NCBI GenBank assembly: GCA_003164305.1
Contig: PLSZ01000212.1
Coordinates: 10,947-24,561 of the forward strand
Length of the DNA: 13,615 bases
Direction: 5' to 3'
From: Acetobacteraceae bacterium
GTDB taxonomy: Bacteria; Pseudomonadota; Alphaproteobacteria; Acetobacterales; Acetobacteraceae
Every line of letters starts with the position of its first letter. Within the stretch, counting starts at the first letter, position 1. The position numbers were made by a program, and so were the translations under genes. The notes under the pieces are model-generated. The model was not told where the DNA came from. It saw nothing but the letters and a program-made list of their open reading frames with translations, and ran no database searches. Of this stretch, positions 6,900 to 11,874 are shown piece after piece.

Positions 6900-8075
6900 G
6901 TGAAAATAACGCGGATCGAGATCCTTCAGGCGGACGCTGGCTGGCGGATGTTTTCTTTTCTGAAGGTCATGACCGACGATGGGGTCGTCGGCTGGTCGGA
7001 ATTCAATGAGAGCTTTGGTTCCACGGGGCTTTCCGATGTGATCAGGGGCCTGTCATCGGTCCTGATCGGTCGTGATCCCAGGATGTATGAACAGGTCACC
7101 CAACATCTGCATGTCCTGACGCGCCAGTCGCGTGGCGGGCTCAATCAACAGGCGATCGCGGCGATCGAGAACGCGCTTCTCGACGTGACCGGCAAAGCAT
7201 ACGGCGTGCCGGTCTACGCGCTGTTCGGCGGACCTGTCCGTGATCGCATTCCGGTGTATTGGTCGCACTTCGGAACGTATCGCGTTCGCAGCGCCGCGTT
7301 GATGGGCGTTCCGGCGTTATCCAATTATGATGACCTCGCCCGGCACGCCGAAGAGGTAAAAAATCTTGGCTTCCGAGCGCTTAAAACGAACATCATGCCT
7401 TCGGTCGGTGGCAAACTCGTCTCTTTCGTCCCGGGCTTCGGGCGTACCGTCGGGTGGCCGGAGTTGAACTGGGATAACAAACTCGTCCGAGGTGTAACCG
7501 AGCAACTGGTGACGATTCGTGATGCGGTGGGTCCTGACATGGGCATTCATCTCGATGTCAACTTCAACTTCAAGACTGAAGGGTTCAAGAGGATCGCCGA
7601 TGCCGTCGCTCCAGCGAATCTGACATGGTTGGAGATCGATACCCACGACGCTCCGGCTTTGGCGGAAATCAAGCGCGGTGCGCCTTGTCCGATCGCTTCG
7701 TGTGAAACGTTGCACGGCCGGCGTGAGTTCAAGCCGTTCTTCGATCACTACGCGACCGATGTCGCGATCATCGACGTCATTTGGAATGGACTGAACGAGT
7801 CGCTGAAGATCGCCGCTTTGGCGGATGTTTATGAGGTCAACGTCGCGCCACACAATTTCTATGGCCATCTCTGTAGCGCCATCAGCGCGACGTTCAGCGC
7901 GGTCGTGCCGAATTTCCGTGTCATGGAGCTGGATATCGACAGCGCTCCATGGCGCGATGAGTTCTACACCGTTATCCCGACAATCGAGAACGGAGAGTTC
8001 CTGCTGCCCAAAGGCCCGGGATGGGGCATCGATGTGAATGAGACGGCGGTCCGGGCACGTCCGCCGAAACAGTGA
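6900..8075 (+). CDS. mandelate racemase/muconate lactonizing enzyme family protein (enolase superfamily)
   Basis: A 391-residue enzyme that abstracts the proton next to a carboxylate, bound at Mg2+, to dehydrate or racemise a hydroxyacid or sugar acid. The capping domain is at about 1-125, followed by a TIM-like barrel. Metal ligands are Asp219 (HLDVNF), Glu245 (WLEID) and Glu269 (ASCETL). The His-Asp catalytic pair of the mandelate racemase subgroup is His318 (APHNFYGH) and Asp292 (IIDVIWNG). The other barrel-face motif, KxK in mandelate racemase, reads K162-T-N164 here, so the second Lys is replaced by Asn. This favours a one-base dehydratase over a two-base racemase. An extra loop of about 25 residues (170-195) follows that motif. 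The start is GTG, with GGGAGG 6 bp upstream. The next gene begins 12 bp after the stop, so a linked reaction is likely: dehydration gives a 2-keto acid and the dehydrogenase reduces it. The substrate is unknown. Confidence 0.92.
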   Translation: MKITRIEILQADAGWRMFSFLKVMTDDGVVGWSEFNESFGSTGLSDVIRGLSSVLIGRDPRMYEQVTQHLHVLTRQSRGGLNQQAIAAIENALLDVTGKAYGVPVYALFGGPVRDRIPVYWSHFGTYRVRSAALMGVPALSNYDDLARHAEEVKNLGFRALKTNIMPSVGGKLVSFVPGFGRTVGWPELNWDNKLVRGVTEQLVTIRDAVGPDMGIHLDVNFNFKTEGFKRIADAVAPANLTWLEIDTHDAPALAEIKRGAPCPIASCETLHGRREFKPFFDHYATDVAIIDVIWNGLNESLKIAALADVYEVNVAPHNFYGHLCSAISATFSAVVPNFRVMELDIDSAPWRDEFYTVIPTIENGEFLLPKGPGWGIDVNETAVRARPPKQ

Positions 8076-8080
8076 AGGAG
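8074..8080 (+). promoter_or_regulatory. ribosome binding site for the GTG start of the hydroxyacid dehydrogenase gene
   Basis: GAAGGAG overlaps the stop codon of the enolase-family gene and lies 7 bp before GTG 8088. It supports the non-ATG start and translational coupling of the two genes. Confidence 0.75.
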
Positions 8081-8087
8081 TAGACTT

Positions 8088-9134
8088 GTGGCAAAGTTCA
8101 AAATCGCAACCCCTGCCGGCGCCAGTTTCACGGTCGAGGGTGGTGGGTATGACTACGAAATGGAAGCCCTTCAAGGAATGGACGCGGAAATCGTGGAGGG
8201 GCCGACCGACGAAGACGGGTTCATAAAGTTCGCCCAGGATGCGGATGCGATATACGCGAAGGGTATGCGGTTTACCAAGAAGATCATCGATGGTCTGCCG
8301 GCGAAGTGCCGCGCGATCGTTCTGGGTTCCGTTGGCGTCGACAGTGTCGATGTTATCGCGGCGACGGATCGCGGCATACCGGTTACGAATTGTCCGGACA
8401 CCTTTATCGAGGAAGTCGCGGATCACGCGATGATGCTGTTGCTGTCAAGCTTTCGCCGTACGATCGAGCAGGATCGCATGGTGCGCGAAGGCCGTTGGCG
8501 TGAAGGTCGGCCGGCGCTGCTGAACATTCCCAGGCTGAACGGACAAACTCTGGGATTGATCGCGTTTGGGCATGTCGCCCGCGCTGTGGCGAAGCGCGCG
8601 AAGCCGTTTGGTTTGCGTGTCATGGCCTACGATCCATACATCGAAGAACTCGTTATGATCGAGCATGGAGTGATCCCTTCGACGTTGGAGGATGTGTTGT
8701 CACAGTCGGATTTCGTTTCGATGCACGCCCCGGCGACGCCCGAAGCGGAAGGAATGTTGATGGAGAAGCATTTCCGCCTGATGAAAAAGACCGCCATTTT
8801 CATCAACACGGGCCGTGGTCCAACAGTGCAGGAAGCCGGCCTGATCAAGGCGCTTCAGGAGGGATGGATCGCGCATGCCGGCCTTGACGTGCTTGAGATC
8901 GAACCTCCGGGGAATAATAATCCTATATTGGGGATGTCGAATGTAACTCTAAGCGCGCACACCGCGTCAGCGTCCGCACGCTTCGATCCGGCGCGCAAGC
9001 GGCATGTTGGTCGTGAACTGGCGGTGGTCCTTAGCGGCAGATGGCCGATGAGTTGCGTCAATCCAGCGGTTCTGATGAATTCGAAGCTTCGGCGCTGGCA
9101 GCCGGTATCAATGGAACGTGGACCGAATAGCTAA
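8088..9134 (+). CDS. D-isomer-specific 2-hydroxyacid dehydrogenase (NAD(P)-dependent, CtBP/PGDH-like)
   Basis: A 348-residue cytoplasmic oxidoreductase that interconverts 2-keto acids and D-2-hydroxy acids. A split N-terminal catalytic domain (about 1-105, rejoined near 300) surrounds a Rossmann domain at about 106-295. The family segments VTNCPDTFIEEVADHAMMLLL (99-119), FINTGRGPTVQEAGL (238-252) with catalytic Arg243, GLDVLEIEPP (265-274) with the catalytic Glu, and LSAHTAS (288-294) with catalytic His291 are all present, so the active site looks complete. The dinucleotide-binding turn is odd: the usual G-x-G-x-x-G reads A159-F-G161-H-V-A164, keeping only the middle glycine. The start is GTG with GAAGGAG upstream. 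It is the last gene of the catabolic block, ending before a strong hairpin. By position it probably reduces (or feeds) the keto acid made by the enolase-family enzyme; this is inferred. Confidence 0.92.
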   Translation: MAKFKIATPAGASFTVEGGGYDYEMEALQGMDAEIVEGPTDEDGFIKFAQDADAIYAKGMRFTKKIIDGLPAKCRAIVLGSVGVDSVDVIAATDRGIPVTNCPDTFIEEVADHAMMLLLSSFRRTIEQDRMVREGRWREGRPALLNIPRLNGQTLGLIAFGHVARAVAKRAKPFGLRVMAYDPYIEELVMIEHGVIPSTLEDVLSQSDFVSMHAPATPEAEGMLMEKHFRLMKKTAIFINTGRGPTVQEAGLIKALQEGWIAHAGLDVLEIEPPGNNNPILGMSNVTLSAHTASASARFDPARKRHVGRELAVVLSGRWPMSCVNPAVLMNSKLRRWQPVSMERGPNS

Positions 9135-9146
9135 TGGATCCGAACA

Positions 9147-9172
9147 CGGCGGGCGGCAACAACCGCCCGCCG
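9147..9172 (+). terminator. hairpin terminator after the catabolic block
   Basis: A perfect 10-bp stem, CGGCGGGCGG with CCGCCCGCCG, closes a CAACAA loop and begins 12 bp after the dehydrogenase stop. The stem is very strong. The tail (AAAGCTTCTTTC) is only partly T-rich, so termination may be incomplete or rely on Rho. A second hairpin (9170-9186) overlaps its right foot. Confidence 0.75.
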
Positions 9173-9186
9173 AAAGCTTCTTTCGG
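9170..9186 (+). other. second hairpin overlapping the terminator stem
   Basis: CCGAAAG pairs perfectly with CTTTCGG around a CTT triloop. Its first three bases also serve the preceding stem, so in RNA the two structures compete at the junction. It could stabilise a processed 3' end or just extend the terminator. Confidence 0.5.
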
Positions 9187-9296
9187 ACGGGTTTCAATTT
9201 GCCATTAAAATACATCAGCACAGTTTGGATTGAGGCGTTCAATTGAAGCAATCGTGAAATCGGCCGCGTGGCACACCCCTATCGTTCATCACTTTC
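9187..9296 (+). other. intergenic stretch upstream of the pilin gene
   Basis: About 110 bp, moderately AT-rich at its start. It holds the 10-bp perfect palindrome TTCAATTGAA (9238-9247). A TGGCAC box at 9269-9274 recalls a sigma-54 -24 element but lacks a matching -12 element. I see no convincing promoter. Confidence 0.3.
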
Positions 9297-9497
9297 ATGG
9301 AGTTGGGGATCGTGCTTCAATATGTAACGCTATGGCTGAAACTGAAGACAGATCAGCGTGCTGTCACAGCACTTGAGTATGGCCTGATCGCTGGCGTCAT
9401 TGTCGCGACGATCGCGGTTGGCTTCGCGCTACTGGCAAACGACCTTTCACAGCAATTCTCCAACATCGGCAACAGTATCGCCAACCCAGCCGAGTAG
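9297..9497 (+). CDS. Flp/Fap-type pilin (class III prepilin), orphan
   Basis: A 66-residue small pilin subunit that would be trimmed by a prepilin peptidase and assembled by a Tad secretion machine into thin surface pili. It has a short charged leader, then AVTALEYGLIAGVIVATIAVGFALL (about 22-46). This is the Flp hydrophobic stretch with the conserved Glu-Tyr, Glu falling at +5 if cleavage is after Ala22. The residue before the cut is normally Gly; here it is Ala, which may affect processing. The C-terminal part, FSNIGNSIANPAE, is typical of Flp. The start is uncertain: ATG 9297 has no ribosome binding site, while GTG 9312 has GGAG nine bases upstream and gives a leader of more usual length. 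No tad/cpa assembly gene is in the window, so the machinery must be elsewhere or absent. Confidence 0.85.
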   Translation: MELGIVLQYVTLWLKLKTDQRAVTALEYGLIAGVIVATIAVGFALLANDLSQQFSNIGNSIANPAE

Positions 9498-9564
9498 TCC
9501 GTCGGAAGACTCTGTTTGATCAGGTGACGACAATCGCGGGAGAGGTGGTTCGTCAGCGGATTAA

Positions 9565-9610
9565 GCCGCGCGCGTGAAGCGCCTTTATGTCCAGGCGCTC
9601 CACGCGCGGC
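9565..9610. terminator. bidirectional hairpin between convergent pilin and lipoprotein genes
   Basis: A 20-base left arm (9565-9584) pairs with an 18-base right arm (9593-9610) around an 8-base loop, with a 2-base CG bulge and one mismatch that becomes a G-U pair on the minus-strand transcript. It lies between the pilin stop (9497) and the lipoprotein stop (9627). On the minus strand TTAAT follows the stem. Its place and strength fit a shared transcription terminator serving mainly the lipoprotein gene. Confidence 0.7.
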
Positions 9611-9626
9611 ATTCCGCGAGGGGACG

Positions 9627-10199
9627 CTACCAACGACGCCAACCGCGCCCCCATCCCCAACCTGTGCCGACCACGACAGCCGGCCCCGCGACATAAGCCG
9701 GTCCGTATCCGTAATATCCGTATGGGGCGGGACCGCCTTGGTAACCGCCCGGCGGACTTTGCACCGAATCGCCGTGTGCGTACATGCACTGCGTGTAACT
9801 GGCATCGTAACGTTGCTGAAGGTCGCCGGCGGAAAGCTGTGCGCCATTTGCCGCGGCTGAACCGCCGACCAGCGCCCCCGCCACGCCACCAACCGCCGCG
9901 CCCGCACCCATGTTACCGCTCAGCGAGCCAAGTGCCGCGCCCAGACCGGCCCCAACAGCGGTCCCTACAACCGCGGTGCCAACCGCGTTGTTGGTGGCGG
10001 CTTGCGCGCTGGCTGCTCCACCGGTCTGACCGGAGGCGAATTGCCGACACGTCGCGTCTTCCTGCTGAAAGACGCCGAAGTCTTTGCCCGGGGCAGGGAG
10101 GGCCATGACCCGAGGACCGGAGGGGGGCGCCACGGCACAGGCAGCCAATGCCAAAACCGACGTGATCCCAATAGGCAACCGCGCGCGCCACATGTTCAT
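9627..10199 (-). CDS. glycine-zipper lipoprotein
   Basis: A 190-residue envelope lipoprotein of unknown function. The first about 20 residues form a signal peptide ending in the lipobox LAAC, with the lipidated Cys at position 21. A soluble stretch follows. Then comes a glycine-zipper segment at about 73-115 (GTAVVGTAVGAGLGAALG, then GAGAAVGGVAGALVGG), with GxxxG-like spacing that allows membrane-spanning helix packing. Next is a short segment with LQQRYDASYTQCMYAHGDSV (128-147), which supplies one of the two Cys residues beyond the lipidated one. The tail from about 150 is rich in Gly, Tyr and Trp (YGYYGYGPAYV, GWGWGRGWRRW). Similar proteins are often named YMGG-like or glycine-zipper 2TM-like and are thought to sit in the outer membrane. 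The start is ATG 10199 or ATG 10193; GAGAGG upstream is better spaced for the second. It is probably transcribed on its own from a promoter near 10270-10298. Confidence 0.85.
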   Translation of the reverse strand: MNMWRARLPIGITSVLALAACAVAPPSGPRVMALPAPGKDFGVFQQEDATCRQFASGQTGGAASAQAATNNAVGTAVVGTAVGAGLGAALGSLSGNMGAGAAVGGVAGALVGGSAAANGAQLSAGDLQQRYDASYTQCMYAHGDSVQSPPGGYQGGPAPYGYYGYGPAYVAGPAVVVGTGWGWGRGWRRW

Positions 10200-10235
10200 G
10201 ATCCTCTCATCAGGGCTATTCCGGTGCCCACCGAC

Positions 10236-10259
10236 CTCCTCGGATTTGTGTAGGAGGAG
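10236..10259 (-). other. small hairpin in the lipoprotein 5' untranslated region
   Basis: CTCCTC (10236-10241) and GAGGAG (10254-10259) can pair around a 12-base loop. It places a GAGGAG purine box in a stem about 40 bases upstream of the start codon. It may be chance. Confidence 0.25.
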
Positions 10260-10269
10260 CCTTTAGATA

Positions 10270-10298
10270 ATCCTACTATATCCGACTTGGAGTCTCAA
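10270..10298 (-). promoter_or_regulatory. probable promoter of the lipoprotein gene
   Basis: On the minus strand TTGAGA (10298-10293, five of six to TTGACA) is followed after 17 bp by TAGGAT (10275-10270, four of six to TATAAT). Transcription would start near 10263, giving a leader of about 60 bases. Confidence 0.4.
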
Positions 10299-10385
10299 TC
10301 GCGTTCACGAATCGAAATTCACGGATTAATTCGGTGTCATTGATGACGTGCTCGCGGAGATAGGCTCGTTATCGGCAAAGCGGCT

Positions 10386-10748
10386 TCATTTCACCCCGAT
10401 TTCCGCGTCACGCTTCGATCCAGCCACAAGTCGTCGAGCGGTTCGTAGCAAGAGTTGGCGGTCCTCCGACGAGCACTCCCGATACAGCCGTAGAAGCGCG
10501 AGTTCGTCGCCGAGCCGAGCCTCAGCGGGAGCTCGTTTATCGTCGCCGTACATAAGGTACTCTACGCCAACTTCCAAAACGTCAGCGATTCGGGTGAGGT
10601 TCGTGGTGACCTGGCCGGCCCGGCCGGTCTCCCATTGTGCGACAGCGCTTCGTGACACCCCAACAGCGTTTGCGAGTTGATCCTGGGTCCAGCCGCGCTC
10701 GCGGCGAACGTCACGAATGCGGACGCCTATCAAGGTTGGGTTGCTCAT
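10386..10748 (-). CDS. XRE/cI-like helix-turn-helix repressor
   Basis: A 120-residue transcription factor. The N-terminal HTH_3 domain is at about 7-64 (IRDVRRERGWTQDQLANAVGVSRSAVAQWETG, then LTRIADVLEVGVEYLMYG), the classical lambda-repressor/Cro fold with SRSAVAQWE as the recognition helix. The rest is a short, charged, helical tail without a protease (LexA-like) domain, so it is not a self-cleaving repressor. It diverges from the HTH/DUF6362 pair across a 183-bp AT-rich region rich in dyads. No ribosome binding site precedes the ATG. TATACT on the minus strand (10761-10756) would place the transcript start within a base or two of the ATG, suggesting a leaderless mRNA, as known for lambda cI made from PRM. 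A dyad (10753-10777) overlaps that -10 box, which points to autoregulation. Confidence 0.9.
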   Translation of the reverse strand: MSNPTLIGVRIRDVRRERGWTQDQLANAVGVSRSAVAQWETGRAGQVTTNLTRIADVLEVGVEYLMYGDDKRAPAEARLGDELALLRLYRECSSEDRQLLLRTARRLVAGSKRDAEIGVK

Positions 10749-10752
10749 GAAT

Positions 10753-10777
10753 GTTAGTATAATTCAACTGCACTAAC
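10753..10777. promoter_or_regulatory. dyad operator overlapping the repressor promoter
   Basis: GTTAGT (10753-10758) and ACTAAC (10772-10777) are perfect inverted half-sites. Nine of 12 base pairs match across the whole 25-bp dyad centred on 10765. It covers the TATACT box (minus strand) for the repressor gene and ends 5 bp before its ATG. TATAAT also reads on the plus strand at 10758-10763. Confidence 0.6.
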
Positions 10778-10852
10778 TGATCCACCATTTTTTGAAGCCG
10801 GGCGAGAGATTCCCTCCAGCGCGCCGGGACTGAGCAGCATCTCTAACTGAAC

Positions 10853-10889
10853 GTTATTTTAATTGACATATTATGTGAATTAAACTAAC
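10853..10889. promoter_or_regulatory. 37-bp near-perfect palindromic operator with TTGACA box
   Basis: Centred on 10871, 16 of 18 base pairs match: GTTA/TAAC outside (10853-10856, 10886-10889), then TTTAATT/AATTAAA (10858-10864, 10878-10884), then ACATA/TATGT inside (10866-10870, 10872-10876). A perfect -35 hexamer TTGACA sits at 10863-10868 on the plus strand, pointing to the gene at 10932. A repressor bound here would cover the promoter. No clean -10 is seen at 17 bp, where the sequence is TAACTC. Confidence 0.65.
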
Positions 10890-10920
10890 TCTCTCAATGT
10901 TCCTGTTATGTTCATTCCTT

Positions 10921-10926
10921 AGGAGG
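10921..10926 (+). promoter_or_regulatory. strong ribosome binding site
   Basis: AGGAGG, a full match to the anti-Shine-Dalgarno core, lies 5 bp before ATG 10932. This contrasts with the divergent repressor gene, which has none. Confidence 0.75.
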
Positions 10927-10931
10927 CCGGT

Positions 10932-11222
10932 ATGCCAAGAAAGATCGCATGGACCGAAGGTCAGGATATGATGATCAGGCGCATGCGCGCCGAAGCCGCA
11001 TCCTGGGATGTTATCGCGATCTCGGTCGGAGTAACCCGCTGGACGGTCATCGAACGGGGGCGGCGACTCGGGGCCCGACTTCCGCCTCCGGATTTTGATC
11101 CGCCGCCAGCCGATCCGGATCGTCCCTCGTTGCCGTCGGGGCATCCCGATACGTGGGGAAGCATCATCAAGGGGACCACGCTTGAGGGTACGCCCTATCC
11201 GATACCGGCGCCGGTTCGATGA
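10932..11222 (+). CDS. small helix-turn-helix protein (GcrA/AsnC-like), phage-type
   Basis: A 96-residue protein with a predicted homeodomain-like HTH at about 7-48 (AWTEGQDMMIRRMRAEAASW, then VIAISVGVTRWTVIERGRRLGA). The WT...I..A..G.TR..V..R...LG pattern recalls GcrA and the HTH of AsnC-like proteins, so DNA binding is likely. A Pro/Asp-rich linker (51-69) follows, then a C-terminal motif, GHPDTWGSIIKGTTLEGTPYP (70-90), that seems to be a conserved unit rather than a random tail; I recall it from unnamed proteins paired with DUF6362 genes. It has an excellent AGGAGG site, lies 31 bp upstream of the DUF6362-like gene, and is transcribed away from the cI-like repressor across a palindromic operator. 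It could be a Cro-like or activator partner of that switch. The function is inferred only. Confidence 0.75.
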   Translation: MPRKIAWTEGQDMMIRRMRAEAASWDVIAISVGVTRWTVIERGRRLGARLPPPDFDPPPADPDRPSLPSGHPDTWGSIIKGTTLEGTPYPIPAPVR

Positions 11223-11253
11223 GAGAAACGAAGGTACTCACGGGCGGTGCGCC

Positions 11254-11772
11254 ATGAGCAAGATCCCGCTCACCGAGTTGAAGGCAGATGATAAATCTCG
11301 AGGCCGTGCCCATTCGCCGGATGACGGACAACCGCTCCATGGAATGGTTGGGGTCGATGGCCCGGTGGACGCCGATTATGTGATTTACCGTTTGGAGGAA
11401 GCGGGTGCCACTCTTCTGGCGCTGTCCGGAACCGGGTGGTCAACGAGAATGCGAAGCTCTTCGCTCGAGATTGTTCGCACCGCGCTGGAAGCTTATGGCT
11501 GGGAGCCGGCGCGGATTCGGCCCGCGGTGCCCTCGGCGGAGAAGATCGATCGAATGGATCAGGCAATGGCCTGGATAGCGCTGATTCCGCAAGATCGTTA
11601 TGTCCTCCGCCGGATCGTGGGCGCCCGGAGTTTGGTACATCCGATCACGGACCGGCATTTGTATCCCTGGCGGCGGATCGGGTGCGCTTTAGGCGCCGAT
11701 CACAAAGCAGTGCAGCGATGGCACGCCCAGGGTATCGCGATGATGGTGCGGGCATTGCGTTCGGCGGATTGA
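11254..11772 (+). CDS. DUF6362-like protein (phage-associated, function unknown)
   Basis: A 172-residue soluble protein. The diagnostic part is residues about 45-170. It has YRLEEAGATLLALSG, then SSLEIVRTALEAYGWEPARIRPAVPSAEKIDRMDQAMAW (69-107), then RRIVGARSL, PWRRIGCALGADHKAVQRWH and a hydrophobic end. The last part (GCALGADHKAVQRWHAQGI) looks like a helix-turn-helix, as in small phage terminase- or sigma-like proteins. I match it from memory to DUF6362, common in alphaproteobacterial prophage regions; no function is known to me. I chose ATG 11254, because the frame above it lies out of frame inside the preceding HTH gene and shows no family sequence. No clear ribosome binding site is seen, so coupling to the upstream gene is likely. 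Confidence 0.75.
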   Translation: MSKIPLTELKADDKSRGRAHSPDDGQPLHGMVGVDGPVDADYVIYRLEEAGATLLALSGTGWSTRMRSSSLEIVRTALEAYGWEPARIRPAVPSAEKIDRMDQAMAWIALIPQDRYVLRRIVGARSLVHPITDRHLYPWRRIGCALGADHKAVQRWHAQGIAMMVRALRSAD

Positions 11773-11778
11773 CGGGGC

Positions 11779-11793
11779 GAAGATCGGGTCTTC
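11779..11793 (+). terminator. weak hairpin after the DUF6362-like gene
   Basis: GAAGA pairs with TCTTC around a 5-base loop, 6 bases after the stop codon. The stem is short and no T-run follows, so it is at best a poor terminator. The rest of the gap up to 11874 shows no clear promoter for the ugp genes. Confidence 0.25.
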
Positions 11794-11874
11794 ATGGAAT
11801 CGTCTTGTCATCGTAAGAACAACCGCAACGCTGGCCAGCTACCCGGATCAACGAACCCAATCGAGGAAACCGTC

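Noticed and set aside
7317..8426. 369-codon open frame on the minus strand opposite the enolase-family and dehydrogenase genes
   Set aside because: It lies antisense to two clearly coding genes with intact catalytic motifs. Its translation is Arg/Asp-rich without any family pattern, and long shadow frames are common in GC-rich DNA.
9269..9285. TGGCAC reminiscent of a sigma-54 promoter upstream of the pilin gene
   Set aside because: The -12 position reads TATCG instead of a TTGC-type element, so the match is only half.
11095..11253. Upstream extension of the DUF6362-like frame
   Set aside because: It is an out-of-frame shadow of the small HTH gene and shows no family sequence.
11805..11811. 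TTGTCAT resembling half of a Pho box before ugpB
   Set aside because: A Pho box needs a second CTGTCAT-like repeat about 11 bp away on the same strand. Neither neighbouring position matches, so phosphate control is not shown.
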